A stretch of 64,000 bases of DNA from Lachnospiraceae bacterium (GTDB lineage Bacteria; Bacillota; Clostridia; Lachnospirales; Lachnospiraceae), in NCBI GenBank assembly GCA_902363675.1, contig CABJAV010000001.1:62001-126000 (forward strand). Reading direction: 5' to 3'. Made by a program: the position numbers and the translations under genes. Every line of letters begins with the position of its first letter. Positions within the stretch are counted from its first letter, which is position 1. Shown here piece after piece: positions 27,690-36,929 of this stretch. The notes under the pieces are model-generated. The model was given only the letters and a program-made list of their open reading frames with translations, was not told the DNA's origin and made no database searches.

Positions 27690-28070
27690 ATGTCTAAGAA
27701 ATATGTAAAACCAATGATTGCAATCGTACCGGATTATGCAGAGGGTGTTTATGCTGCAAGTGGAAACAAACAGGGCCAACTTGATGTGACTTATTCCGGA
27801 GTATGAGATAAATGGAATGGTGGTGGAAAAATTCTTGCCAATGTAAATTGGAGTGGAATAGAAGGAACTATCACTTTAAAGATGAAATTCAATGAAACGA
27901 TTTTACAGGTAGAGGCAGCAGGTGCTGCTTCTTCTGTATCTGGAAATAATGTGACACTTACATTTCCAGCAACTGCAGAATGTCCGATGATGGTCGGTCT
28001 GCATTTGGATGGGGCGGCAAAACAGGTCGAAGAGGTTCGGCTGGACAGCTACGATTACTCGGTAAATTAA
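27690..28070 (+). pseudogene. Small CBM2-like protein interrupted by an in-frame TGA
   Basis: ATG 27690 (GGAG 8 nt upstream) opens a 38-residue peptide, MSKKYVKPMIAIVP...YAASG...VTYSGV, stopped by TGA at 27804-27806. The same frame continues without other stops for 87 more codons to TAA at 28068. Together they would make about 126 residues. The N-terminal KKYVKPxI...EGVYAASG pattern recurs in short clostridial proteins. The rest (DKWNGGGKILANV, then VSGNNVTLTF) resembles a small CBM2-like beta-sandwich. A single substitution (for example TGG to TGA) could have broken it; readthrough or a functional short peptide cannot be excluded. The sequencing base should be confirmed. Confidence 0.6.
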
Positions 28071-28080
28071 GGAGCAGAGA

Positions 28081-29292
28081 ATGGAACTGTTGGAAGAAAT
28101 AAAGAAGAAGGATGCGAAAGCATTTACCCATGGAGGGAAATTTCATGCAGATGATGTATTTTCATCTGCATTACTTTTGTATATCAATCCGGAGATCGTT
28201 ATCTCCAGAGGAAATAAAGTCCCGGAAGATTTTGACGGAATCGTATTTGATATCGGACGAGGCAGATACGATCATCACCAAAAAGACAGCAGGGTGCGTG
28301 AAAACGGAGTTCCTTATGCGGCTTTTGGGCTGTTATGGGAAGTACTTGGAAAAGAAATCCTGGGTGAAGAACTTGCAGAGAAAATGGATGAATCATTTAT
28401 TCAGCCTCTGGATATCAACGATAATACCGGGGAGAAAAATGAACTCGCCACGCTGATTGGAAATTTTAATCCGCCATGGGATGCAAAAGGGGGAAGCGAT
28501 GAAGCATTTTTTCAGGCGGTCAGTGTTGCCGGAATGATTCTGGAAAACAAATTTGAGCGGTACCGTGGAAATGCCCGCGCAGACCAGCGCGTGGAACAGG
28601 TGCTCGAAGAACATAATCCAAAGGACCGCATCCTTGTGCTTCCGGAATTTATTCCCTGCCAGAAAGCTTTGGCTGAGACAGAGATCGCGTTTGTTATTTT
28701 TCCTTCCAATCGTGGAGGATATTGTATTCAGCCACAGAAACGAGAGTATTCCATGAATTATAAATGCAGTTTTCCGTCGCAATGGCTCGGACTCGAAGGA
28801 GAGGAGCTGGTAAAAGAAACCGGATTAAGCAGTGCAGTCTTTTGTCACAAAGGCGGTTTCCTCATGACGGTTGGAGAACTGGAGGACGCGAAAGCAGCAT
28901 GCAAAAAGGCACTTGAGGTTTATCAGGAGGATTCTGTGATCGTGAGCCTTTCCGCACCGGATAGCGAAGCGGAGGAACTTTTGAAACAGATTGCCGGCGC
29001 CAGAGGCATTCCGTCGGTACGCATCTGCCATGTGGATTTTGCAGCATTGCCGGAATTGGAAATTGAGGACAATTATGCGGAAGTTGCGCTGGAAAAGCAG
29101 GATTGGAAGGCGCGTGTTAAGGAACAGGTCAGACAGATCTTAAAGTATAAGCCGGAAGCTGTCTATGTACAGGGCAATGTATTTGAGACGTATCCGATTG
29201 TGCATGCCCTTCGAAAGAAACATATACCGGTACTTACTATGATTGAAAAAGCCGGAAGAAAACTGATTGTACGGATTCCGTCCGGATCGTAA
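28081..29292 (+). CDS. MYG1/UPF0160-family predicted phosphohydrolase with extra C-terminal domain
   Basis: 403 residues. The first about 290 match the MYG1 family (DHH-like fold): THGGKFHADDV (about 16-26) and DIGRGRYDHHQKD carry the metal-binding His/Asp set, and later LPLD-like and NPPWD segments follow. MYG1 proteins are linked to nuclease or phosphoesterase activity, but the bacterial role is not established. About 110 residues at the C-terminus, with a Rossmann-like rhythm (AVYVQGNVFETYPIVHALRKK), are not part of the usual family. The gene starts 10 nt after the split small gene with GGAG upstream and ends before a strong terminator. Confidence 0.75.
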   Translation: MELLEEIKKKDAKAFTHGGKFHADDVFSSALLLYINPEIVISRGNKVPEDFDGIVFDIGRGRYDHHQKDSRVRENGVPYAAFGLLWEVLGKEILGEELAEKMDESFIQPLDINDNTGEKNELATLIGNFNPPWDAKGGSDEAFFQAVSVAGMILENKFERYRGNARADQRVEQVLEEHNPKDRILVLPEFIPCQKALAETEIAFVIFPSNRGGYCIQPQKREYSMNYKCSFPSQWLGLEGEELVKETGLSSAVFCHKGGFLMTVGELEDAKAACKKALEVYQEDSVIVSLSAPDSEAEELLKQIAGARGIPSVRICHVDFAALPELEIEDNYAEVALEKQDWKARVKEQVRQILKYKPEAVYVQGNVFETYPIVHALRKKHIPVLTMIEKAGRKLIVRIPSGS

Positions 29293-29356
29293 AGAAAAAT
29301 GAAAATCAAACAATATAGAAAAGGGCGCTTGAAATTGCCCTCAGTTGAGACTCTGA

Positions 29357-29397
29357 AATAGCATCTGACTTTAGGCGGTTGGGATGCTATTTTTTTG
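29357..29397 (+). terminator. Strong rho-independent terminator
   Basis: AATAGCATC (29357-29365) pairs with GATGCTATT (29383-29391), followed by seven T. It ends the split gene/MYG1 unit. Confidence 0.88.
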
Positions 29398-29409
29398 TCG
29401 TTGTGGTTA

Positions 29410-29575
29410 CTAGTATAGCGTTTTTAAATTAACTAAACCATATTACTTGCCTATTTTCCCGATAGCACATGCCAAAAATCCTCAGCGTAGCCCGCTACGC
29501 CTACGTTTTTTGACATGCACTTTCTGAAAAATATTCTGCGTAAATGGTTCAGTTATTTAGAAAACGCTATACTAG
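29410..29575. repeat. 166-bp full-length palindrome, MITE-like element
   Basis: Two 82-base arms face each other around a 2-base centre (29492-29493). Compared without gaps, 60 of 82 positions are complementary by hand count. The outer 15 bp (CTAGTATAGCGTTTT) and inner 7 bp (GCGTAGC) are perfect. The ends allow CTAG or TA target duplication. No reading frame lies inside. It is probably a non-autonomous transposable element, and as RNA would fold into one long hairpin in front of pyrE. Confidence 0.75.
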
Positions 29576-29770
29576 AGGGCATAAAACATCGGAAAATCAA
29601 GAGGATTCTGCGTTGAAAATAGGATTATTATGTGATAAGATTATGGGGAAATGTTGCCGAAGAGCAGTATCAAGACTTTGTTTTTGTTACCAAAACAAAA
29701 TGGTGTCAAAACAGTAAAATAGAAATAATCAAGAGGTGCAAACCCTTGCAAATAGGAGGTTTATAAGACA
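29576..29770. other. pyrE leader region without clear promoter
   Basis: About 195 bases between the palindrome and pyrE hold no gene and no promoter that can be assigned with confidence. A small TGCAA-ACCC-TTGCA hairpin lies just before the AGGAGG ribosome site and might affect translation. No PyrR-binding loop is recognised. Confidence 0.4.
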
Positions 29771-30451
29771 ATGGAAGCTTACAAGAGCGAGTTTATTGAA
29801 TTTATGGTACAGAGTGATGTTTTGAAATTTGGCGATTTTACCTTAAAAAGTGGTAGAAAATCGCCTTTCTTTATGAATGCAGGTGCATATGTTACAGGTT
29901 CTCAGTTAAAAAGATTAGGTGAGTATTATGCAAAGGCAATCCATGCAAATTATGGAGATGACTTTGATGTGTTATTCGGACCGGCATATAAGGGAATTCC
30001 ACTTGCTGTCGTTACAGCAATCGCATACAGTGAACTCTACGGAAAAGAAGTTCGTTACTGTTCTGATCGTAAAGAGGCAAAGGATCACGGTGCAGACAAG
30101 GGAGGATTCCTTGGAAGCAGCTTAAAAGATGGAGATCGTGTCGTTATGATCGAGGATGTGACAACATCCGGAAAGTCTATGGAAGAGACAGTACCGAAGG
30201 TACGTGGAGCTGCAAATGTAGAAATCGTGGGACTTATGGTAAGTCTGAATCGTATGGAAGTTGGCCAGGGAGGCAAGGTCAGCGCACTGGATGAAATCCA
30301 TGAAAAATATGGTTTTGAAGGAAAAGCAATTGTAACAATGGAAGAAGTTGTGGAGCACTTATATAATCGTGAGTGCCAGGGAAGAATTGTTATAGATGAC
30401 ACATTAAAAGAGGCAATTGACCAGTATTACAAGCAGTATGGATGCAACTAA
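29771..30451 (+). CDS. pyrE: Orotate phosphoribosyltransferase
   Basis: Joins orotate to PRPP to make OMP, the step between PyrD and PyrF. The PRPP-binding motif VMIEDVTTSGKS is intact. The N-terminal LKSGRKSPFFMNAG and the catalytic-loop Lys/His segment (RKEAKDHGADKGG) are present. It has 226 residues, normal for the clostridial form. AGGAGG precedes the ATG. It is separated from the other pyr genes and begins a new unit; its last 14 nt overlap the VanZ-like gene. Confidence 0.95.
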   Translation: MEAYKSEFIEFMVQSDVLKFGDFTLKSGRKSPFFMNAGAYVTGSQLKRLGEYYAKAIHANYGDDFDVLFGPAYKGIPLAVVTAIAYSELYGKEVRYCSDRKEAKDHGADKGGFLGSSLKDGDRVVMIEDVTTSGKSMEETVPKVRGAANVEIVGLMVSLNRMEVGQGGKVSALDEIHEKYGFEGKAIVTMEEVVEHLYNRECQGRIVIDDTLKEAIDQYYKQYGCN

Positions 30452-30896
30452 GTGGCATCGGAGAGTATTATCGGTACTGTTTATCGTATATTTGATTTTG
30501 TTATTTTATTTTTTGTTCTTTTCCGAAGGATTTGGAAGAACACAGTTTGGAGAAGAGTACCGGTATAATCTCACGCTTTTTAAGGAGATTACACGTTTTA
30601 TCCGTTACCGGCATCTGCTTGGATTTAAAGCAGTGTTCATCAATATCGCAGGAAATGTGATCGCATTTATGCCACTTGGTTTTTTCCTGCCAACATTGCA
30701 TCCGAAGAAACGCAATGGAATCGTGGTTATGATACACTGTTTTTTCCTCAGCCTTCTGGTGGAGGTAACACAGCTGGCATTTCGACTGGGATGTTTTGAT
30801 GTAGATGATTTGTTTTTAAATACACTGGGCGGACTGCTTGGATACTTGACGTATTTTATTATTAAAACAATAAGAAATGGGAAGGATAACCAATGA
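30438..30896 (+). CDS. VanZ-like family membrane protein
   Basis: About 152 residues with four hydrophobic segments. The family motifs are NIAGNVIAFMPLGFFLP (about 75-91) and VEVTQLAFRLGCFDVDDLFLNTLGG. VanZ homologues are linked to low-level teicoplanin or lipoglycopeptide resistance, but most have no shown function. ATG 30438 is preferred over TTG 30417. The gene overlaps pyrE by 14 nt at its start and the next gene by 4 nt (ATGA). Confidence 0.85.
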   Translation: MDATKWHRRVLSVLFIVYLILLFYFLFFSEGFGRTQFGEEYRYNLTLFKEITRFIRYRHLLGFKAVFINIAGNVIAFMPLGFFLPTLHPKKRNGIVVMIHCFFLSLLVEVTQLAFRLGCFDVDDLFLNTLGGLLGYLTYFIIKTIRNGKDNQ

Positions 30897-31222
30897 GAAA
30901 ACGCAAAAGACACGGATCTTACAAGTTCACAGAGAAGACCCATTCCAAGAGAGGAATTGTGGCCACGATACTTGCCCTTGTGCTTTTGGTTCTGTATCTG
31001 GTGATTCTGGAACTGGCATTTCGTGCAAATGGAGGTCTGTCTGCTTATTATGGAAGTATCGGAGTGCTTGCAATGCTTGCATCCGTTGTTGTGGTAGTTG
31101 TTGCGGCAGGCAGTCTTCGGGAAGAGGATTCTTTCCGCCTGTTCCCAAGACTGGGACTGTTTCTGTCAGTGGTTAATATTGTATGCTGGGCAGGAACCTA
31201 TGTCATGGGATTTGTAATATGA
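30893..31222 (+). CDS. Small three-helix membrane protein (DUF6142-like)
   Basis: 109 residues: a basic N-terminus (RKRKRHGSYKFTEKTHSKRG) followed by three hydrophobic helices. The opening KFTEKTHSK motif recalls the uncharacterised DUF6142 family; that assignment is from memory. It is translationally coupled to the VanZ-like gene. No function can be stated. Confidence 0.65.
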   Translation: MRKRKRHGSYKFTEKTHSKRGIVATILALVLLVLYLVILELAFRANGGLSAYYGSIGVLAMLASVVVVVVAAGSLREEDSFRLFPRLGLFLSVVNIVCWAGTYVMGFVI

Positions 31223-31234
31223 TTAAAGGGTCAA

Positions 31235-31271
31235 AAGGTATCATCGATGCATGTAATTCGATGTATACCTT
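31235..31271 (+). other. Stem-loop in the leader of the M29 peptidase gene
   Basis: AAGGTATCATCGA and TCGATGTATACCTT pair with a single bulged base around a 10-nt loop. It is followed by AGTGAGGTTTTTG, so it could be a weak terminator or a translational control hairpin 18 nt before the ATG. Confidence 0.4.
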
Positions 31272-31289
31272 AGTGAGGTTTTTGAAGGT

Positions 31290-33344
31290 ATGAGTTATAA
31301 GGAATTGTTCCGGGAAAATAATGAACAATATACAGAAAGAATTGCGCTGGTCATGGAGCGCATCGGAGATATCGCAGTAGATGGAGCCATAACGGTACCG
31401 GAAGTTTACCGCGGATATTTTGAACAGATGGCAAATTATCTTCTGTTGGAGCATAGTGTGGCAGAAGAGGCGATATCCGGCGAATTTCCCATAATGACAG
31501 CAGCACAGGGGGAACAGTTAAATCAGCGTTTGTATGATGATGTACAAGAGCCTGGTTACGAAGAAAGTTATGCCAATCCGGCATATGCATGCAGTCGCAT
31601 GGGAATAGAATACGGACAGATTCTTTCTATGCTCGATGCGAAGTTTCATAGTATAGCACCGCATTGTGCAGAAGGAAATCTTACCTATATCTGTCTGTAT
31701 GCGGAGCTTTTTGTAGAACTTTATAATTGCTTTGAAGATATTGACAACTTAAGTGTAAAGGAATTGAAGAGCATTATTTATTCTTTTATGCATGATTACA
31801 CAGAGGTGTTTAATCAGGATGCCATTGAACGTCTGGTCACGACCAGGGACGATTATTATAAAGAACTGGTCATGCATGCGGATTTGTCAGATGCTTCTTA
31901 TCTGTTCCGGTATGCGATGTGCATCGGCACAGATGAAATGAAATCGTATGAATTTTTAAATACGTTTTCGGATGAGCAGATGCAGGAAATGGCAGATACG
32001 TTTACGGAAGGATACCGCATCGGATTTGCCACAACCGGAAAAGACATTACGAAGAAATCTATCGCTGAGATTCGTTATCCGATCGGGTTTGAGCGCATGG
32101 TACGTTTTGCGGTGAATAATTTTAAGAAGATAGGACTGGATTCGATTCTGCGTCCGTTTTCTGTATCATTGAATAAACAGTACACATATGATCACAGGGA
32201 GGACCGAGGACTCTGGCTGGATAAGGCGTTGATTGAGCGCGGACTTGAAGTAGAGCGCAGCGTCTGGGAAAAATTAAAAGCGCAGGCACCGGCATATGGC
32301 GGACCTGCTGTAATTGACATTTTTGGCACGAAGCCTTTTTCACCGGAGCAGAAGGATGCCTGTGTGAAGTTTACCGAAAAGCAGCAGAAACTGTCGGTAT
32401 ATCAGCGCAGTGAATCCAGTCAGCTGATCAACAAATATATCCGTGGGGAGGAACGAAGTTTTACGATTATCGCATATCCGGTTCCTTCTATCGGGGAGCA
32501 GTTCGAGGAAATATTTGCAGAGACGGTTAAAATCAATACGCTTGATTACGCATTGTACCGTGATATGCAGCAGAAGATCATCGATGTGTTAGACACCGCT
32601 GATATGGTACACATTCAGGGCACGAATGGAAACCGTACGGATCTGTATGTGAAAATTTATCCGCTGTCGGATCCTGCAAAAGAGACCGCATTCGAAAACT
32701 GCGTGGCAGATGTCAATATTCCGGTTGGAGAAGTATTTACCTCTCCGGTTCTTACCGGAACCAATGGAAAGCTTCATGTCAGTCAGGTATATCTGAATGA
32801 ATTGAACTACGAAAATCTGGAACTGGATTTTGTGGATGGAAAGATTGCATCATACACCTGTACAAATTTTGATGAGGAAGCGGAAAATAAAAAATATATT
32901 GAAGATAATGTATTGTATCATCACAAGACACTTCCGATGGGAGAGTTTGCAATCGGAACCAACACGACTGCTTATGTGATGGCCCGCAAATATCGCATTG
33001 CGGATAAGCTGCCGATTCTGATTGCAGAAAAGACAGGACCGCATTTTGCAGTGGGAGATACCTGTTACACATATGATGAGGACAATATGACCTATAACCC
33101 GGACGGCAAGGCGATTGTCGCAAGGGACAATGAAATTTCGATGCTTCGAAAAGAAGACATCTCCAAAGCATATTTTAACTGTCATACCGATATTACGATT
33201 CCGTATGACGAGCTTGGAAAAATTACCGTGATCCGTAAGGATAAAACCACGGAGGATATTATTGTAAATGGACGCTTTGTCGTACCGGGAACCGGGAAGC
33301 TGAATGAGCCTCTCGATGCTTTGGATGCACAGCGAAACCAATAG
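31290..33344 (+). CDS. M29-type metallo-aminopeptidase with long N-terminal extension
   Basis: 684 residues. The C-terminal about 370 match thermophilic-type M29 aminopeptidases: HIQGTNGNRTDLYV, NIPVGEVFTSP (metal Glu), PMGEFAIGTN (second Glu) and KTGPHFAVGDTCY (metal His). These cytoplasmic enzymes use two metal ions to remove N-terminal residues. The first about 290 residues are helical and not part of the core family (usual length about 410). The ribosome site is weak (GAGG 11 nt upstream, or AAGG almost touching the ATG). It lies 40 nt before purE. Confidence 0.8.
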   Translation: MSYKELFRENNEQYTERIALVMERIGDIAVDGAITVPEVYRGYFEQMANYLLLEHSVAEEAISGEFPIMTAAQGEQLNQRLYDDVQEPGYEESYANPAYACSRMGIEYGQILSMLDAKFHSIAPHCAEGNLTYICLYAELFVELYNCFEDIDNLSVKELKSIIYSFMHDYTEVFNQDAIERLVTTRDDYYKELVMHADLSDASYLFRYAMCIGTDEMKSYEFLNTFSDEQMQEMADTFTEGYRIGFATTGKDITKKSIAEIRYPIGFERMVRFAVNNFKKIGLDSILRPFSVSLNKQYTYDHREDRGLWLDKALIERGLEVERSVWEKLKAQAPAYGGPAVIDIFGTKPFSPEQKDACVKFTEKQQKLSVYQRSESSQLINKYIRGEERSFTIIAYPVPSIGEQFEEIFAETVKINTLDYALYRDMQQKIIDVLDTADMVHIQGTNGNRTDLYVKIYPLSDPAKETAFENCVADVNIPVGEVFTSPVLTGTNGKLHVSQVYLNELNYENLELDFVDGKIASYTCTNFDEEAENKKYIEDNVLYHHKTLPMGEFAIGTNTTAYVMARKYRIADKLPILIAEKTGPHFAVGDTCYTYDEDNMTYNPDGKAIVARDNEISMLRKEDISKAYFNCHTDITIPYDELGKITVIRKDKTTEDIIVNGRFVVPGTGKLNEPLDALDAQRNQ

Positions 33345-33384
33345 ATATTAACTTGAAAACGAAGGAAAACAGGAGGAATTAAAA

Positions 33385-33885
33385 ATGGCACAGGTAGGAA
33401 TTGTAATGGGAAGCGACTCAGATATGCCGGTTATGGCAAAGGCAGTAGACATCTTGGATCAGCTTGGAGTAAGCTATGAGATGACAATCATTTCTGCACA
33501 TCGTGAGCCGGATGTATTCTTTGAGTATGCAAAGACCGCAGAGGAGAAAGGATTTAAAGTAATTATTGCAGGCGCAGGTATGGCAGCTCATCTGCCGGGT
33601 ATGTGTGCAGCTATTTTTCCAATGCCGGTCATTGGTATCCCAATGCATACAACTTCTCTTGGCGGAAGAGATTCTTTATACAGCATCGTCCAGATGCCAA
33701 CCGGAATTCCGGTAGCGACAGTAGCCATCAATGGTGGAGCAAATGCCGGAATTCTTGCAGCAAAGATTCTTGCGACAAGCGATGCAGATTTACTTGCAAG
33801 ACTCAAAGAGTATTCCAAGAATTTAAAAGAGCAGGTTGAAGCAAAAGATGCACGCCTGAAAGAAGTTGGATATAAGAACTACTAA
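33385..33885 (+). CDS. purE: N5-carboxyaminoimidazole ribonucleotide mutase
   Basis: Converts N5-CAIR to CAIR in purine synthesis. The signature GIVMGSDSDMPVM, the SAHREPD active-site loop (catalytic His) and AGAGMAAHLPG are present. Its 166 residues suit the class I octameric enzyme. No purK lies nearby, so the N5-CAIR synthetase must be elsewhere, or the enzyme may act on AIR and CO2 as class II forms do. GGAGG precedes the ATG. Confidence 0.95.
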   Translation: MAQVGIVMGSDSDMPVMAKAVDILDQLGVSYEMTIISAHREPDVFFEYAKTAEEKGFKVIIAGAGMAAHLPGMCAAIFPMPVIGIPMHTTSLGGRDSLYSIVQMPTGIPVATVAINGGANAGILAAKILATSDADLLARLKEYSKNLKEQVEAKDARLKEVGYKNY

Positions 33886-33907
33886 TTAGAAAATTTACCA
33901 TTTACTA

Positions 33908-33937
33908 TTGGTAAAATCAGGTGTTTACAGATATACT
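33908..33937 (+). promoter_or_regulatory. Possible promoter of purM-purN-purD
   Basis: TTGGTA (33908-33913) and TATACT (33932-33937) are 18 bp apart in a very AT-rich gap. A hairpin TTTACCA/TGGTAAA (33894-33915) overlaps the -35. No purine riboswitch core is visible. Confidence 0.35.
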
Positions 33938-33985
33938 ATTAGATATAATAATATATTTAAGTACAGATATTAGGAGGAAAAATAA

Positions 33986-35011
33986 ATGGATTACAAGAAC
34001 GCAGGCGTAGATATCGAGGCAGGATACGAGTCAGTGGAACTTATGAAAAAGTATGTGAAAGCAACCATGCGTCCGGAAGTGTTAGGCGGACTGGGTGGTT
34101 TCTCCGGTGCTTTTTCTTTAGATACAATCAAAAATATGGAAGAGCCGGTTCTGTTATCCGGAACAGATGGATGTGGAACAAAAGTAAAGCTTGCATTTTT
34201 GATGGACAAGCATGATACCATTGGTATTGACGCTGTTGCCATGTGTGTAAATGACGTTGCATGTGCAGGTGGTGAACCATTATTTTTCCTGGATTATATT
34301 GCATGTGGAAAGAACTATCCGGAGAAGATTGCAACGATCGTAAGCGGTGTAGCAGAAGGATGTAAGCAGTCCGGTTGTGCACTGATCGGAGGAGAGACTG
34401 CAGAACATCCTGGACTTATGCCGGAGGATGAGTATGACCTCGCCGGATTTACCGTAGGTGTGGTAGACAAGAAGGACATCATTACAGGAGAGGACGTAAA
34501 GGCTGGAGATGTACTGATCGGTATGGCAAGTTCCGGTGTACATTCCAACGGATTCTCTCTTGTCCGCAAGATTTTCAAGATGGACAAAGAGACATTAAAT
34601 ACTTATGTGGATGAACTTGGCACAACACTTGGCGAGGCACTTCTTGCACCGACACGTATTTATGTTGGCGCATTAAAGTCCATTAAGAATGCAGGGGTTC
34701 GCGTGAAAGCATGCAGCCATATTACAGGTGGCGGTTTCTACGAGAATATTCCACGTATGCTTCCGGAAGGAAAGCACGCTGTTGTTGAGAAGAACAGCTA
34801 TCCAATCCCACCAATCTTTACTTTGATGGCAAAGGAAGGAAATGTTGAAGAGCAGATGATGTACAATACATACAACATGGGACTTGGAATGATTCTTGCT
34901 GTAGATCCTGCAGATGTAGATAAGACAATGGAAGCAATCAAGGCAGCTGGAGATACTCCATATGTGGTTGGAAAAATCACAGACGGAGAGAAGGGTGTTA
35001 CATTATGCTAA
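33986..35011 (+). CDS. purM: Phosphoribosylformylglycinamidine cyclo-ligase (AIR synthetase)
   Basis: ATP-dependent closure of FGAM to AIR. The family motifs [46 protein letters not shown] and [13 protein letters not shown] are intact over 341 residues. GGAGG precedes the ATG by 7-8 nt. Its last 7 nt overlap purN. Confidence 0.96.
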   Translation: MDYKNAGVDIEAGYESVELMKKYVKATMRPEVLGGLGGFSGAFSLDTIKNMEEPVLLSGTDGCGTKVKLAFLMDKHDTIGIDAVAMCVNDVACAGGEPLFFLDYIACGKNYPEKIATIVSGVAEGCKQSGCALIGGETAEHPGLMPEDEYDLAGFTVGVVDKKDIITGEDVKAGDVLIGMASSGVHSNGFSLVRKIFKMDKETLNTYVDELGTTLGEALLAPTRIYVGALKSIKNAGVRVKACSHITGGGFYENIPRMLPEGKHAVVEKNSYPIPPIFTLMAKEGNVEEQMMYNTYNMGLGMILAVDPADVDKTMEAIKAAGDTPYVVGKITDGEKGVTLC

Positions 35012-35628
35012 AAATCGCAGTGTGTGTATCCGGCGGTGGAACAAACTTACAGGCCATCATTGATGGAATTGAAAATCAGACAATCACCAACACAGAAATC
35101 GAAGTGGTGATCAGCAACAATAAGAATGCATATGCTTTGGAGCGCGCAAAGCAGCATGGAATCAAAAGCATCTGCATCAGTCCGAAAGATTATGCAAGCA
35201 GAGAAGAATTCAATGAAGATTTCTTGAAACAGCTGAATTCCTATCATGTGGATCTGGTTGTGCTGGCAGGATTCCTTGTAGTGATTCCGGAGCAGATGAT
35301 CAAAGAATACACCAACCGGATCATCAATATTCATCCATCATTGATTCCATCTTTCTGCGGAACAGGATATTATGGATTGAAAGTGCATGAAGGTGTTCTT
35401 TCCCGCGGTGTTAAGGTGACCGGGGCAACGGTGCATTTTGTGGATGAAGGAACGGATACAGGTCCGATCATTCTGCAGAAAGCAGTTGCCGTGGAGGAGA
35501 CAGATACACCGGAAGTCCTGCAGCGCCGTGTGATGGAGCAGGCAGAATGGATCATTATGCCAAAGGCGATTGATCTGATTGCAAACGGAAAAGTTACCGT
35601 GACAGACGGTAAAGTACATATCGGATAG
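35005..35628 (+). CDS. purN: Phosphoribosylglycinamide formyltransferase
   Basis: Transfers a formyl group from 10-formyl-THF to [14 protein letters not shown] binds the phosphate, and the catalytic Asn-His pair is in [10 protein letters not shown] with Asp in [10 protein letters not shown]. It has 207 residues, normal length. One small oddity is Cys in SFCGTGYYG where Pro is usual. It is coupled to purM by a 7-nt overlap. Confidence 0.95.
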   Translation: MLKIAVCVSGGGTNLQAIIDGIENQTITNTEIEVVISNNKNAYALERAKQHGIKSICISPKDYASREEFNEDFLKQLNSYHVDLVVLAGFLVVIPEQMIKEYTNRIINIHPSLIPSFCGTGYYGLKVHEGVLSRGVKVTGATVHFVDEGTDTGPIILQKAVAVEETDTPEVLQRRVMEQAEWIIMPKAIDLIANGKVTVTDGKVHIG

Positions 35629-35654
35629 AGTTCTTGAAAATAAGGAGAGTAGAC

Positions 35655-36929
35655 ATGAAAGTTCTTGTAGTAGGAAGCGGTGGACGTGAGCATGCAATTG
35701 TGACAAGTGTTGCAAAAAGCAAACGTGTAGATAAGATTTATTGTGCACCGGGCAATGCCGGTATCGCAGCACTTGCAGAGTGTGTGCCGATCGGTGCCAT
35801 GGAATTTGATAAACTGGTTGCTTTTGCAAAGGAGCATGCAATTGATTTTACAATCATTGGAATGGACGATCCGTTAGTAGGCGGAATCGTTGATGTGTTT
35901 GAGGCAGAGGGACTGAAGGTATTCGGACCACGCAAAAATGCGGCAATTCTTGAGGGATCGAAGGCTTTTTCCAAGGATCTCATGAAGAAATATAACATTC
36001 CGACAGCCGGATATGAGAATTTCACAGATCCAAACGAGGCACTTGCATATCTTGAGACTGCAAAGATGCCAATCGTACTGAAAGCAGATGGACTTGCTTT
36101 GGGCAAAGGTGTATTGATCTGCAATACACTTGAAGAAGCAAAAGAAGGTGTCCGCACCATTATGGAGGACAAGAAGTTCGGTAATGCCGGAAATACCATG
36201 GTAATCGAAGAGTTCATGACAGGACGCGAGGTTTCCGTACTTTCTTTTGTTGATGGAAAAACAATCAAAATCATGTCTTCCGCACAGGATCACAAGCGTG
36301 CAAAAGACGGAGATCAGGGATTAAATACCGGTGGTATGGGTAACTTCTCACCAAGCCCGTTCTACACAAAAGAAGTGGATGATTTTTGCAAGAAGTATAT
36401 TTATCAGGCAACTGTAGATGCTATGGCTGCAGAGGGACGTCCATTTACCGGAGTTATTTTCTTTGGCCTGATGCTCACAGAAGACGGACCAAAGGTACTC
36501 GAATACAATGCAAGATTCGGTGATCCGGAAGCACAGGTTGTACTTCCACGTATGAAGAATGATATTATTGATGTGATGGAAGCCTGCGTTGACGGCAGAC
36601 TTGATACCATTGATCTGCAGTTTGAGGACAATGCGGCGGTCTGTGTTGTACTCGCATCTGACGGATATCCGGTGTCCTATGAGAAGGGATTCCCAATCAC
36701 CGGATTCGAGAAATTCGAAGGAAAAGATGATTACTACTGTTTCCATGCAGGTACCGCTTTTGACAAAGAGGGACGTATCGTGACAAACGGTGGTCGTGTG
36801 CTTGGCATTACGGCAACAGGTAAGGACTTAAAGGAAGCCAGAGCAAAAGCATATGAGGCGACAGAGTGGATTGACTTTGCAAATAAATATATGAGACACG
36901 ATATTGGAAAGGCAATTGACGAAGCATGA
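35655..36929 (+). CDS. purD: Phosphoribosylamine-glycine ligase
   Basis: ATP-grasp enzyme making GAR from phosphoribosylamine, glycine and ATP. VVGSGGREHAI at the N-terminus, KADGLALGKGV, QDHKRAKDGDQGLNTGGMG and FGDPEAQVVLPR are the expected blocks. ATG 35655 is chosen because AAGGAGAG lies upstream and the family starts exactly there (424 residues). The last 4 nt overlap the HAD gene. Confidence 0.96.
   Translation: MKVLVVGSGGREHAIVTSVAKSKRVDKIYCAPGNAGIAALAECVPIGAMEFDKLVAFAKEHAIDFTIIGMDDPLVGGIVDVFEAEGLKVFGPRKNAAILEGSKAFSKDLMKKYNIPTAGYENFTDPNEALAYLETAKMPIVLKADGLALGKGVLICNTLEEAKEGVRTIMEDKKFGNAGNTMVIEEFMTGREVSVLSFVDGKTIKIMSSAQDHKRAKDGDQGLNTGGMGNFSPSPFYTKEVDDFCKKYIYQATVDAMAAEGRPFTGVIFFGLMLTEDGPKVLEYNARFGDPEAQVVLPRMKNDIIDVMEACVDGRLDTIDLQFEDNAAVCVVLASDGYPVSYEKGFPITGFEKFEGKDDYYCFHAGTAFDKEGRIVTNGGRVLGITATGKDLKEARAKAYEATEWIDFANKYMRHDIGKAIDEA

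Noticed and set aside
27804..27806. TGA as a selenocysteine codon
   Set aside because: No SECIS-like hairpin is evident right after the TGA, the protein has no redox motif, and no selenocysteine genes are in the window. A nonsense change or error is simpler.
33886..33985. Purine riboswitch before purM
   Set aside because: The 100-nt AT-rich gap lacks the conserved loop strings of the purine aptamer; only a small hairpin and a weak promoter are present.
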